Shown here piece by piece: positions 8,661 through 17,150 of a stretch of DNA of 43,489 bases. The stretch lies in the NCBI RefSeq assembly GCF_000819745.1, contig NZ_CDDA01000006.1:258429-301917 (forward strand), read 5' to 3'. Position numbers and translations under genes: made by a program. Position 1 is the stretch's first letter; each line of letters starts with the position of its first letter. The DNA comes from Aeromonas bestiarum (GTDB taxonomy: Bacteria; Pseudomonadota; Gammaproteobacteria; Enterobacterales; Aeromonadaceae). Below the pieces are notes generated by a model. The model had not been told where the DNA came from. It worked only from the letters and a program-made list of their open reading frames with translations, and did no database searches.

Positions 8661-8692
8661 AAAGAGGCCAGCATATGCTGGCCTCTTTTTTA
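8661..8692. terminator. Bidirectional intrinsic terminator
   Basis: AAAGAGGCCAGCA/TGCTGGCCTCTTT, a perfect palindrome with an A-tract before and a T-tract after. It ends the zur cluster (+) and brnQ copy 1 (-). Confidence 0.93.
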
Positions 8693-8707
8693 TTGGTTTG
8701 AGAGTGA

Positions 8708-10030
8708 TCAGGCGGTTTCGGCAGCCAGCTTCTCGCTGGAACGCGTCACCATGCCAAGGCTACAGGCCAGCAGAGTCGGCAGCAACCAGGCGAGGCCCTT
8801 GTCAAACAGCGGCAGGAAGGCGAAGGCATCCATCTGCATGCCGGCGGCTCCCAGCCCGTCCAGACAGCCGAACAGAAACGCCACCAGCAGCACGGCGCGA
8901 AACGCCAGTCGTGGCCGGCCAAAATAACCCTGTACAAAGGTCACCAGCACCAGTGCGATGGCGACCGGGTAGATGGCGACCAGCACCGGGATGGAGAGGC
9001 TGATGAGCTGACTCAGCCCGACGTTGGCCACCAGGATGGAGACACATCCCATCAGCAGTACCCACTTGCGGTATGTCCAGCCGGCCAGACCGTGGAAGTA
9101 GTCGGCGCTGGCGCAGAGCAGGCCGACTGCGCTGGTGAAGCAGGCCAGGGTGATGATGGCGGCCAGGATCAACTGGCCGTAGTGGCCGAACAGGCTCAGT
9201 ACATAGGCGTTGACGATGGCGCCGCCATTGTCGACGTTGGTGACCACGCCCGCCGCGCTGTTGCCCAGATAGAACAGGGAGATGTAGACCGCCGAGAGGC
9301 CAACTGCCGAGATGAGGCCGGCGATGGTCAGGTACTTGAACTGGCTTGGGTAGTCCTCGATACCCCTGCGTTGCAGCAGACCGATGATGAGAGCACCGAA
9401 CATCAGCGAGCCGAGAGTATCCATGGTGTTGTACCCCTCCAGCATCCCCTTGATGAACGGCGTATCCGTGTAGTCGCCGCTGGCCTCTGGCAGGGTGCCT
9501 TGCGGGTCAACCAAGACCCCGACCGCCAGGATCAGCAACATCACCATCAAGACAGGTGTCATGTACTTGCCCACCGCATCGAGCAGCCTGCCCCGATCCA
9601 GCGATACCATGATCACCAGCGCGAAGAAGAGCAGGCTGTAGAGCAGCAGCCCGTGTTGGCCGGCTTCGCCTAGCCAGGGTTTGAGCCCCATTTCATAAGC
9701 CACCAGCCCGGTGCGGGGGGTGGCAAAGGCCGGCCCCATGATGATGTAGATGGCGATGGCCAGCGCCGTGGCCGCCCAGGTCGGCAGATAGCGGGTCATC
9801 GCCGTCCAGCCGCTGCTGCCTTGTCCAGCGCTGCCTCTGGCAACGGCGACCAGCGTCAGCAGAGGGAGACCCACCGCCGTCAGCAGAAAGCCGACCATGG
9901 CTGGCATCAAATGTTCACCGGCCATAAAGCCGGCGAGCGGCGGAAAAATGATGTTGCCTGCCCCCAGATAGAAGGCAAACGTCATAAAACCCAGTCCGAA
10001 TACGTCGGACAACTTAAGTGATTTCGTCAA
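8708..10030 (-). CDS. brnQ: Branched-chain amino acid carrier BrnQ, copy 1
   Basis: A 440-residue LIVCS-family carrier that imports leucine, isoleucine and valine with a coupling cation. About twelve hydrophobic helices are visible; the family-typical start DVFGLGFMTFAFYLGAGN and GNIIFPPLAG are present. The start codon is TTG at 10030, with GAGG about 6 nt upstream; no ATG is better placed. A second, closely similar brnQ lies directly upstream in the same direction, and the last 100 or so codons of the two are nearly identical at the DNA level. Confidence 0.93.
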   Translation of the reverse strand: MTKSLKLSDVFGLGFMTFAFYLGAGNIIFPPLAGFMAGEHLMPAMVGFLLTAVGLPLLTLVAVARGSAGQGSSGWTAMTRYLPTWAATALAIAIYIIMGPAFATPRTGLVAYEMGLKPWLGEAGQHGLLLYSLLFFALVIMVSLDRGRLLDAVGKYMTPVLMVMLLILAVGVLVDPQGTLPEASGDYTDTPFIKGMLEGYNTMDTLGSLMFGALIIGLLQRRGIEDYPSQFKYLTIAGLISAVGLSAVYISLFYLGNSAAGVVTNVDNGGAIVNAYVLSLFGHYGQLILAAIITLACFTSAVGLLCASADYFHGLAGWTYRKWVLLMGCVSILVANVGLSQLISLSIPVLVAIYPVAIALVLVTFVQGYFGRPRLAFRAVLLVAFLFGCLDGLGAAGMQMDAFAFLPLFDKGLAWLLPTLLACSLGMVTRSSEKLAAETA

Positions 10031-10112
10031 ACCTTACCTCATCTGCCTTATCAGCTTGTTCTTGTTGATTGCACCCACTGCCTGGCAGATAACCGGATAA
10101 CAATGCTTCCCT

Positions 10113-10143
10113 CTCCTCCACGATGAGTACATCGATGAAGGAG
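10113..10143 (-). promoter_or_regulatory. Hairpin in the brnQ copy 1 leader
   Basis: On the minus strand CTCCTTCA-t-CGATG, loop TACT, CATCG-TGGAGGAG: 13 pairs (one G-T) with one bulge, about 80-110 nt before the TTG start. There is no T-tract, so it is not a simple terminator. Confidence 0.55.
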
Positions 10144-10170
10144 CACTCTTCTGAGCATAAAGAAGAGAAA

Positions 10171-10186
10171 TTTGATCTCAATCACA
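10171..10186 (-). promoter_or_regulatory. Candidate CRP-binding site upstream of brnQ copy 1
   Basis: TGTGATTGAGATCAAA on the minus strand matches the TGTGA-N6-TCACA consensus at 8 of 10 positions. It sits in an AT-rich region 141 bp upstream of the start codon. Confidence 0.4.
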
Positions 10187-10334
10187 CATTAATATCTTGA
10201 AACAATTTAATTGGCCAGAATAAATCACCGATTAGCCAGCTGCTGGCAGCAGTGAGGGAGGTCGGGAGCAGCAGCAGATTACTGGTGGCAGGAAAGGGGC
10301 AACTCAATGTGAAAGGCTGTTGGCAGACAAACAA

Positions 10335-10359
10335 AAGAGCCTGCACAAGGCAGGCTCTT
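10335..10359 (-). terminator. Intrinsic terminator of brnQ copy 2
   Basis: AAGAGCCTGC / GCAGGCTCTT with a 5-nt loop, followed on the minus strand by TTTTGTTTGT. It lies 22 nt after the brnQ copy 2 stop. Confidence 0.88.
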
Positions 10360-10381
10360 CAGAAGGCATAGCGAAGCGGGA

Positions 10382-11689
10382 TCAGGCGGCTTCGGCAGCC
10401 AGCTTCTCGCTGGAACGCATCACAACGCCAAGGCCACAGGCCAGCAGGGTCGGCAGCAACCAGGCGAGGCCCTTGTCAAACAGCGGCAGGAAGGCGAAGG
10501 CATCCATCTTCATGCCGGCGGCGCCCAGGCCGTCCAGGCAACCGAACAGGAAGGCGACCAGCAGCACGGAGCGGAACACCAGGCGCGGACGACCGAAGTA
10601 ACCCTTCAGGAAGGTGACCAGCACCAGGGCCACGGCGACCGGATAGATGGCAACCAGCACAGGGATGGAGAGGCTGATGAGCTGGCTCAGACCCACGTTG
10701 GCGACCACAGCGCAGATAACCCCCAGCAGCAGCACCAGCTTCTTGTAAGCCACCCCGGTGAGGTTGTGGAAGAAGTCGGAGCAGGCGGAGATCAGGCCCA
10801 CGGCCGTGGTGAAGCAGGCCAGGGTGATGATGGCCGCCAGAATGAACTGACCCGGCTGGCCGAACAGGCTCAGCACATAGGCGTTGACGATGGCACCGCC
10901 ATTGCTGACGTCGGTGGCGACGCCAGCAGCCGTGTTGCCCAGCTGGAACAGGGAGACATAGACCACGGACAGGCCGATGGCGGAGATGACGCCGGCGATG
11001 GCCAGATACTTGAACTGGCTCTTATAGTCGTGAATGCCTTTCTGACGCAGCAGATCGACGATCAGGGCGCCAAACATCAGGGACGCCAGGGTGTCCATGG
11101 TGTTGTAGCCTTCCAGGATCCCTTTCACGAAGGGGCCGTTCTGATAGTCACCGGACGCGGCCGGCATTGTACCTTGCGGCGCGATGAACACACCCACGGC
11201 CAGGGTCAGCAACAGCAGCATCAACACCGGGGTCAGGTACTTGCCGATGGCATCCATCAGCTTGCCCTGGTTCATGGAGACCAGTACGGCGACCCCGAAG
11301 AAGATCACTGTGTAGGCAGCCAGACCGGCCTGACCCATGTCGCCAATGAAGGGCTTGAGGCCCATCTCGTAGGCCACCAGACCGGTTCGGGGAGCCGCGA
11401 AGGCCGGGCCTATGATGATGTAGATGGCGACCGCCAGTGCGGTTGCCAGTCCGGCAGGCAGCAGCTTGGTCATGCCGGCCCAGCCATTGCCCGCCTTGGC
11501 GACGGCGAGGATGGTGATGAGGGGCAGGCCCACTGCTGTCACCAGGAAGCCCAGCATGGCCAGGGAGAGGTGCTCGCCAGCCATGTAGCCGGCCAGCGGC
11601 GGGAAAATGATGTTGCCGGCGCCCAGATAGAAGGCAAAGGTCATGAAGCCCAATCCGAGTACATCGGATAATGTGAGTGATTTCGTCAA
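10382..11689 (-). CDS. brnQ: Branched-chain amino acid carrier BrnQ, copy 2
   Basis: A 435-residue paralogue of the downstream brnQ, with the same carrier function and about twelve membrane helices. The start is TTG at 11689, giving MTKSLTLSDV like copy 1; GAGG is 6 nt upstream. An in-frame TTG at 11695 abuts the ribosome site and is less likely. Differences from copy 1 are spread over the N-terminal three quarters, while the C-terminal quarter is almost the same. The upstream leader has its own promoter and a terminator-like hairpin. Confidence 0.93.
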   Translation of the reverse strand: MTKSLTLSDVLGLGFMTFAFYLGAGNIIFPPLAGYMAGEHLSLAMLGFLVTAVGLPLITILAVAKAGNGWAGMTKLLPAGLATALAVAIYIIIGPAFAAPRTGLVAYEMGLKPFIGDMGQAGLAAYTVIFFGVAVLVSMNQGKLMDAIGKYLTPVLMLLLLTLAVGVFIAPQGTMPAASGDYQNGPFVKGILEGYNTMDTLASLMFGALIVDLLRQKGIHDYKSQFKYLAIAGVISAIGLSVVYVSLFQLGNTAAGVATDVSNGGAIVNAYVLSLFGQPGQFILAAIITLACFTTAVGLISACSDFFHNLTGVAYKKLVLLLGVICAVVANVGLSQLISLSIPVLVAIYPVAVALVLVTFLKGYFGRPRLVFRSVLLVAFLFGCLDGLGAAGMKMDAFAFLPLFDKGLAWLLPTLLACGLGVVMRSSEKLAAEAA

Positions 11690-11765
11690 GTTCAACCTCG
11701 TCTGTCTTGTAAACTATTGCTTGTTATAGTTTTTTATTGGTCAGTGACCAGTGTTGTGCCGGGGT

Positions 11766-11833
11766 AAAAAAAAGGAGCCCCGCTTGTTTTTTCATCGCAA
11801 CCAGTGGTTTTAGCTGGTCTGGAGCGGGCGCTC
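11766..11833 (-). terminator. Intrinsic terminator or attenuator before brnQ copy 2
   Basis: On the minus strand GAGC(g)CCCGCT at 11833-11823 pairs with AGCGGGGCTC at 11784-11775, followed after one C by eight T. The loop is long (about 38 nt) and contains a second stem ACCAG/CTGGT. It lies downstream of a good promoter and upstream of brnQ, so it may attenuate brnQ as well as stop trmN6 transcripts. Confidence 0.65.
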
Positions 11834-11844
11834 GTTTAAGAGTC

Positions 11845-11872
11845 AGCATAATGGCGTGAAAAAATAGTTCAA
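11845..11872 (-). promoter_or_regulatory. Candidate sigma-70 promoter of brnQ copy 2
   Basis: TTGAAC (11872-11867), a 16-nt spacer and TATGCT (11850-11845) on the minus strand, just past the end of trmN6. Transcription would begin about 7 nt downstream, immediately before the hairpin. Confidence 0.55.
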
Positions 11873-11880
11873 GACGAAAT

Positions 11881-12591
11881 TTACATCTTCAAATAGAAGG
11901 GGTGGGTCAGTTGGATGTATCTGTCGGAATAGGCTCCATCAGCAGAATGGATCACAATCTCATCCTGCTCACACCTGCTTAATCCTCTGCCAAGTAGCAA
12001 TAAAACACGATTTGCCTCTTTGCCTGCCCTGGTGATAACAGCTGTATAACAAACGCCATGCAGATCATAATCCGCCGAGATGTCTAAAATTTCATCGGCC
12101 ATAGCGGTCGGCAGCACCAGGGCTACCTGTCCGGTGGCGCTCAGCAAACGGTGGCACGCAGCCAGCAAATCCCGGCTGTCGAGTGCTCCTGTATGGCGGG
12201 CCAGCGCCCTGGCCGGATCGCTGAATGACTGGCCTGCCACGAAATAGGGCGGGTTGGAGACGATGAGATCGTAGGGAGGGGCCTGATAATCCTGAATGGC
12301 GTTTTCCACTATGTTGACCCGTGAGACCCAGGGGGAGGCCGCCACGTTCTCGCGCGCCTGCGTCGCTGCACCCATATCCAGTTCCACCCCGTCGATGAGG
12401 CAGTCGGCATGGCTGCGCTGGGCCAGCATCAGGGCGATCAGGCCGCTGCCGGTGCCAATGTCCAGCACCCGGCGGGCGTCGGTAACCGGAGCCCAGGCGC
12501 CCAGCAGTATGCCGTCCGTGCCCACCTTCATGGCGCAGCGGTCGTGCTCGACGTGAAACTGCTTGAAGGTAAAACCACTATTTCGTCCCAT
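11881..12591 (-). CDS. trmN6: tRNA1(Val) (adenine(37)-N6)-methyltransferase TrmN6
   Basis: A 236-residue SAM-dependent methyltransferase (E. coli YfiC) that makes m6A37 in tRNA-Val. The N-terminus NSGFTFKQFHVEHDRCAMK is near-diagnostic, followed by the SAM-binding DIGTGSGL and the catalytic SNPPYF motif. The start at 12591 follows GGGGG. It is divergent from srmB, as in E. coli. A valine tRNA that could be a substrate is encoded at the end of this window. Confidence 0.94.
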   Translation of the reverse strand: MGRNSGFTFKQFHVEHDRCAMKVGTDGILLGAWAPVTDARRVLDIGTGSGLIALMLAQRSHADCLIDGVELDMGAATQARENVAASPWVSRVNIVENAIQDYQAPPYDLIVSNPPYFVAGQSFSDPARALARHTGALDSRDLLAACHRLLSATGQVALVLPTAMADEILDISADYDLHGVCYTAVITRAGKEANRVLLLLGRGLSRCEQDEIVIHSADGAYSDRYIQLTHPFYLKM

Positions 12592-12683
12592 CTGACCCCC
12601 ACCATATGCCGGCTACACAGAAAATGGTCGGCGATTATAGCGACTAAGCCACAGTCACCATAGGAGCCGACGACATAATCGCC

Positions 12684-12689
12684 TATAAT
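12684..12689 (+). promoter_or_regulatory. Candidate -10 element of srmB
   Basis: A consensus TATAAT 30 nt before the srmB start; the matching -35 is weak. On the minus strand another TATAAT at 12638-12633 could serve trmN6. Confidence 0.4.
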
Positions 12690-12719
12690 CTGCCGTTTCC
12701 TTAATGACCGAGTATTGCC

Positions 12720-13943
12720 ATGAGCCAGTCCTTTGATGATTTCGACCTGAATCCAGCCCTCAACCGGGCCTTGGCCGAGATGGGATTCACCCGCCCCACC
12801 ACCATCCAGCAGATGGTGCTGGAGCCAGCCCTGGACGGCCGCGATATTCTGGCATCCGCTCCGACCGGCACCGGCAAGACGGCTGCCTTCCTGCTGCCAG
12901 CCCTGCAACATCTGCTGGACTTCCCGCGCCGCAAGCCGGGCCCGTGCCGCATGCTGATCCTGACCCCGACCCGCGAACTGGCCCTGCAGGTCACCGCCCA
13001 CGCCAAGGCGCTGGCGGTGCACACCAACCTCAGCATCGAGACCATCATCGGCGGCGTCAGCCACGACGAGCAGCTGCCTGCCCTGACCAAGACCACCGAC
13101 ATAGTGGTGGCGACCCCGGGTCGTCTGCTCGAGTACATAGAGAAAGAGGAGTTCGAGAGCCACGATATCGAGGTGCTGGTGCTGGATGAAGCGGATCGCA
13201 TGCTGGACATGGGCTTCATCAAGGACGTGAACCGTATCGTGGCCGAGGCGCGCTATCGCAAGCACACCATGCTGTTCTCCGCCACCCTGGAAGGGGCCGG
13301 TCTCGAGAAGTTTGCCAACGAGATCCTCAACGAGCCGGTGGAGCTGCATGCCGAGCCGCCCCGCAGCGAGCGTCGTCCCATCACCCAGTGGGTGCATCTG
13401 GCCGATGACGCCGCCCACAAGCTGGCCCTGCTGGTGCATATCCTCAAGGATCCGGAAACCCAGAAGGCCATCGTCTTCGTCAGAACCCGTGAACGGCTGG
13501 CGGAGCTCTCAGGCCAGTTGCAGGCGGCCGGCGTCTCCTGCGCCTGGATCCGGGGCGAGATGGAGCAGAGCAAGCGCATCGAATCGATCCGCAAGTTCCA
13601 TGCGGGAGAAGTGCCCTTCCTCATCGCCACCGACGTCGCCGCCCGTGGCATCGACTTGCCCAACGTCAGCCATGTCATCAACTACGACATGCCTTATGGC
13701 ACAGACGTCTATGTGCACCGTATCGGTCGGACCGGCCGCGCCGGCAACCGTGGCTGCGCCATCAGCCTGGTGGAAGCCCACGACATGGGCATGGTCGCCA
13801 AGATAGAGCGTTACACCGAGGAGCGTCTCAAGCGCCGGGTGATCGACGAACTGCGTCCCAAGCACAAAGAGGCGCGGGTACCGGTGAAGAAGAAAAAGCC
13901 GAAGGATGGCAAGAAGAAGAACGCCAAGAAGAAAAAGAAATAA
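12720..13943 (+). CDS. srmB: ATP-dependent RNA helicase SrmB
   Basis: A 407-residue DEAD-box helicase; in E. coli SrmB assists early 50S ribosome assembly. Motifs in order: Q-motif region FTRPTTIQQ, Walker A ASAPTGTGKT, PTRELALQ, TPGR, DEAD, SAT, and HRIGRTGRAG. The C-terminus is a lysine-rich tail (KKKKPKDGKKKN and following), probably for RNA contact. SrmB rather than another DEAD-box protein is supported by the short tail and the divergent trmN6. A terminator follows 15 nt after the stop. Confidence 0.94.
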   Translation: MSQSFDDFDLNPALNRALAEMGFTRPTTIQQMVLEPALDGRDILASAPTGTGKTAAFLLPALQHLLDFPRRKPGPCRMLILTPTRELALQVTAHAKALAVHTNLSIETIIGGVSHDEQLPALTKTTDIVVATPGRLLEYIEKEEFESHDIEVLVLDEADRMLDMGFIKDVNRIVAEARYRKHTMLFSATLEGAGLEKFANEILNEPVELHAEPPRSERRPITQWVHLADDAAHKLALLVHILKDPETQKAIVFVRTRERLAELSGQLQAAGVSCAWIRGEMEQSKRIESIRKFHAGEVPFLIATDVAARGIDLPNVSHVINYDMPYGTDVYVHRIGRTGRAGNRGCAISLVEAHDMGMVAKIERYTEERLKRRVIDELRPKHKEARVPVKKKKPKDGKKKNAKKKKK

Positions 13944-13958
13944 GCTCATGCCTGCTGC

Positions 13959-13984
13959 AACGGCCATCCTCGGATGGCCGTTTT
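13959..13984 (+). terminator. Intrinsic terminator of srmB
   Basis: CGGCCATC, loop CTCG, GATGGCCG, followed by TTTT. Confidence 0.88.
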
Positions 13985-14032
13985 GCTTGCTGCCTGCGGT
14001 GAATGTGGCTGTGTTCGCGGATCGCGCGCAGA

Positions 14033-14058
14033 AAAAAGCCGACGCATAGACGTCGGCT
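14033..14058 (-). terminator. Intrinsic terminator of the pilT-pilU-yaaA unit
   Basis: AGCCGACG / CGTCGGCT with a 6-nt loop, followed on the minus strand by TTTTTTC. It is about 75 nt after the yaaA stop. Confidence 0.85.
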
Positions 14059-14133
14059 GATAAAAAGTGCTTACAACAGAGGATTCACGTATTCAGACCC
14101 GGGGATCCTGAATTTGGTTCCCTCTTTCTGTAA

Positions 14134-14907
14134 TTAATTTTCGGCGCGTTTAAACATCAGGGTCTGAGAATCGGACTCTTCTGGCACGAAGTAGTAACCA
14201 TCGACGTTGAAGCCGGTCAATTGTTCCACCTCGGTCAGCCGGTGCTTGATGATGTGACGGGCCATCATGCCGCGCGCCTTCTTGGCGTAGAAGCTGATGA
14301 TCTTGAACTGGCCGTTCTTCTCGTCCTTGAACACCGGGGTGACGATCCGCCCTTGCAGGCGCTTGGGTCGTACCGACTTGAAATACTCGTCGGAGGCCAG
14401 GTTGATCAACACCTCATCCCCCTGCGCCGCCAGCGCCTGGTTGAGCCGCTCCGTGATGATGTCCCCCCAGAACTGATAGAGATCCTTGCCACGCGCGTTA
14501 TCGAGCCGGATCCCCATCTCCAGCCGATACGGCATCATGAGATCGAGCGGGCGCAGCACGCCGTAGAGGCCGGACAGCATGCGCAGGTGCCCTTGGGCGA
14601 AGTCGAGGTCCGCTTCGCTGAAATCCTCCACCGCCAGACCCGTGTAGACATCCCCCTTGAAGGCCAGCAGTGCCTGACGGGCGTTGCCTGGATGGAAGTC
14701 GGGTTGCCACTGGGCGAAGCGGGCGGCGTTGAGACCGGCCAGCTTGTCGCTGATCTTCATCAGGCTGGCGATCTGATCCGGCGTCAGCTGGCGGGCTCGG
14801 GTGATCAGCTCGGCCGAATGATCCAGCAATTCGGGTTGGGTGAAACGGGAGCTCACCAGAGGCGACTCGTAATCCAGCGTCTTGGCCGGGGAAACCACAA
14901 TCAGCAT
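14134..14907 (-). CDS. yaaA: Peroxide stress protein YaaA
   Basis: A 257-residue protein of the YaaA/UPF0246 (DUF328) family. In E. coli it limits free intracellular iron and so protects DNA from peroxide. [14 protein letters not shown] at the start and [21 protein letters not shown] in the middle are characteristic (the latter spans about residues 110-130). AAGGA lies 7 nt before the ATG. It is 31 nt downstream of pilU in the same direction, so it may be co-transcribed with the pilus motor genes, a combination without an obvious functional link. Confidence 0.94.
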   Translation of the reverse strand: MLIVVSPAKTLDYESPLVSSRFTQPELLDHSAELITRARQLTPDQIASLMKISDKLAGLNAARFAQWQPDFHPGNARQALLAFKGDVYTGLAVEDFSEADLDFAQGHLRMLSGLYGVLRPLDLMMPYRLEMGIRLDNARGKDLYQFWGDIITERLNQALAAQGDEVLINLASDEYFKSVRPKRLQGRIVTPVFKDEKNGQFKIISFYAKKARGMMARHIIKHRLTEVEQLTGFNVDGYYFVPEESDSQTLMFKRAEN

Positions 14908-14938
14908 AACGATCCTTTATAGCGGTGACACACGCCCC

Positions 14939-16048
14939 TCATTCATCCAGGGTGACGTTGTCGAGTGTGCCTGCACCCAGCTGTTCACGGCCGGACAGCT
15001 TGATCAGCAGTCGCAGGTCGTTGGCCGAGTCGGCATGGGCAAGGGCCTCACTGTAGCCAATTTGGCCGGCACAGAACAGGGTGAACAGCGCCTGATCGAA
15101 GGTCTGCATGCCGAGCTCGGTGGACTTGGTCATCACCTCCTTGAGCCGGTGCATCTCCCCCTTGCGGATGATGTCGGTGATGAGCGGGGTGTTGAGCAGC
15201 ACCTCGAAGGCCGCAAAACGGCGGCGACCGTCCACGCTCGGCAGCAGTTGCTGGGCGACGATGGCGCGCAGGTTGAAGGAGAGATCGAACAGGAACTGGC
15301 GGTGTTTCTCCTGCGGTACCAGGTGGAGGATGCGATCCAGCGCCTGGTTGGCATTGTTGGCGTGCAGGGTGGCGAGACAGAGGTGACCCGTCTCGGCAAA
15401 TTGCAGCGCAAACTCCATGGTCTCCTGACTGCGGATCTCGCCGATGAGGATCACGTCCGGCGCCTGGCGCAACGAGCTCTTCAGCGCCACGTCGAACGAC
15501 TCCGTGTCTATCCCCACCTCCCGCTGGGTGATCAGGCTGCGGCCGTGCTGGTGCACGAATTCTACCGGGTCTTCCACCGTCAGGATATGGCCATCGGCGT
15601 GCTGGTTGCGAAACCCTATCATGGCGGCCTGGGTGGTGGACTTGCCCGCACCTGTGGCGCCGACGAACAGCACAAGCCCGCGCTTGGCCATGGCCACCTC
15701 CTGCAAGATGGGGGGCAGGGTCAGCTCGTCGAAGGTCGGGATCCGGGTCTCGATACGGCGCAGCACCATGCCCGGCAGATCCTGCTGCCAGAAGGCGCTG
15801 ACCCGAAACCGGCCAAGATCCTCGCGGTGGATGGCGTAGTTGGCTTCCTTGGTGCGGATGTAACGCTCGAAGTGATCCTGGCTTAACGTTTCCTTGACCA
15901 GGGTCAGGGCACTCTTCTTGTCGAGCGGCTCTCCCCCCAGGGACTGCAGATGGCCGTTCACCTTGAGGGTGGGGGGCGTGCCGACCGTGATGAACAGATC
16001 CGAACCTTTACGTGCGACCAGTTCGGTCAACAGGGCATCCAGACTCAT
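14939..16048 (-). CDS. pilU: Type IV pilus accessory retraction ATPase PilU
   Basis: A 369-residue hexameric secretion-type ATPase, the accessory retraction motor that works with PilT at the inner-membrane base of the type IV pilus. It carries Walker A GATGAGKST, the Asp box region TVEDPVEF, a Walker B region DVILIGEIRSQET, and the His box region GHLCLATLHANNA. The start at 16048 (MSLDALLTELVARKGSDLF) has GGAG 7 nt upstream. pilT lies 28 nt upstream in the same direction, the usual pilTU order. Confidence 0.95.
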   Translation of the reverse strand: MSLDALLTELVARKGSDLFITVGTPPTLKVNGHLQSLGGEPLDKKSALTLVKETLSQDHFERYIRTKEANYAIHREDLGRFRVSAFWQQDLPGMVLRRIETRIPTFDELTLPPILQEVAMAKRGLVLFVGATGAGKSTTQAAMIGFRNQHADGHILTVEDPVEFVHQHGRSLITQREVGIDTESFDVALKSSLRQAPDVILIGEIRSQETMEFALQFAETGHLCLATLHANNANQALDRILHLVPQEKHRQFLFDLSFNLRAIVAQQLLPSVDGRRRFAAFEVLLNTPLITDIIRKGEMHRLKEVMTKSTELGMQTFDQALFTLFCAGQIGYSEALAHADSANDLRLLIKLSGREQLGAGTLDNVTLDE

Positions 16049-16076
16049 AACGACTCCTTCCTTAGATTCGTTGTGC

Positions 16077-17111
16077 TTAAACGCTATTGGGGTCGACCGC
16101 CTTGGCCTTGGCATCCAGGGAGGCCACCACGCCACGGCTGACCAGCTGCTTGAGGCTCTGATCCATGGTCTGCATGCCGTGGGTCATCCCGGTCTGGATC
16201 ACCGAGTAGAGCTGGGCGATCTTGTCTTCCCGGATGAGGTTGCGCACCGCGGGTATGCCCATCATGATCTCGTGCGCAGCCACCCGGCCACCGCCGATCC
16301 GCTTGAGCAGGGTCTGGGAGATGACGGCGCGCAGGGATTCGGAGAGCATGGATCGCACCATGTCTTTTTCCGCGCCGGGGAAGACGTCGATGATACGGTC
16401 TATGGTCTTGGCCGCCGACGAGGTGTGCAGGGTGCCAAACACCAGGTGGCCCGTCTCGGCCGCCGTCATGGCCAAGCGTATGGTCTCGAGGTCACGCATC
16501 TCACCTACCAGTATGATGTCAGGGTCTTCCCGCAGTGCCGAGCGCAGGGCGTTACTGAAGCTCTTGGTGTCGCGGTGTACTTCCCGCTGGTTCACCAGGC
16601 AGCGCTTGTTCTCGTGCACGAATTCGATGGGATCTTCGATGGTGAGTATGTGGTGGTGGAAGTTCTCGTTGATGTAGTTGACCATGGCCGCCAAGGTGGT
16701 CGATTTGCCCGAGCCGGTCGGCCCTGTCACCAGCACCAGGCCGCGGGGGTATTCGGATATCTTGCGAAAGATTTCGGGGGCATCGAGATCCTCCAGACTC
16801 AGCACTGTGCTGGGGATGGTACGAAACACGGCGCCCGAACCGCGCGATTGTTGGAAGGCGTTGACCCGGAAACGGGCCAGGTTGGGCACCTCGAACGAGA
16901 AATCGACCTCGAAGTTCTCCTCCAGCTCCTTGCGCTGGTGGTCGTTCATGATGTCGTAAATGAGGGCATGCACTTCCCTGTGTTCCAGGGCGGGCAAATT
17001 GATCTTGCGAACCTCGCCATCAACCCGGATCATCGGGGGAACCCCGGCCGAGAGGTGTAGATCCGAGGCTTTATGCTTTACACTGAAAGCCAATAACTCT
17101 GTGATATCCAT
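16077..17111 (-). CDS. pilT: Type IV pilus twitching motility ATPase PilT
   Basis: A 344-residue retraction ATPase that disassembles the pilus and drives twitching and DNA uptake. The N-terminus MDITELLAFSVKHKASDLHL is typical. Walker A is GPTGSGKST, the Walker B region is DIILVGEMRDLET, the His box is GHLVFGTLHTSSA, and the PilT-specific AIRNLIRE-type motif reads AVRNLIRE. It is divergent from yggS with only 39 nt between the starts, as in many gammaproteobacteria. Confidence 0.97.
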   Translation of the reverse strand: MDITELLAFSVKHKASDLHLSAGVPPMIRVDGEVRKINLPALEHREVHALIYDIMNDHQRKELEENFEVDFSFEVPNLARFRVNAFQQSRGSGAVFRTIPSTVLSLEDLDAPEIFRKISEYPRGLVLVTGPTGSGKSTTLAAMVNYINENFHHHILTIEDPIEFVHENKRCLVNQREVHRDTKSFSNALRSALREDPDIILVGEMRDLETIRLAMTAAETGHLVFGTLHTSSAAKTIDRIIDVFPGAEKDMVRSMLSESLRAVISQTLLKRIGGGRVAAHEIMMGIPAVRNLIREDKIAQLYSVIQTGMTHGMQTMDQSLKQLVSRGVVASLDAKAKAVDPNSV

Positions 17112-17150
17112 AGATTTGTCATTCTCCCATCACAAGATCACTAACGAAAT

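Larger units (their letters stand above)
10031..10381. other. Intergenic region between the two brnQ genes
   Basis: 351 bp. From right to left (direction of transcription) it holds the brnQ copy 2 terminator, an AT-rich stretch with a candidate CRP site, and a 13-bp hairpin in the presumed leader of brnQ copy 1. A 35-codon minus-strand frame starting at 10159 spans the hairpin and contains the clusters Val-Leu-Leu and Ile-Val-Ile, but has no ribosome site. Confidence 0.6.
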
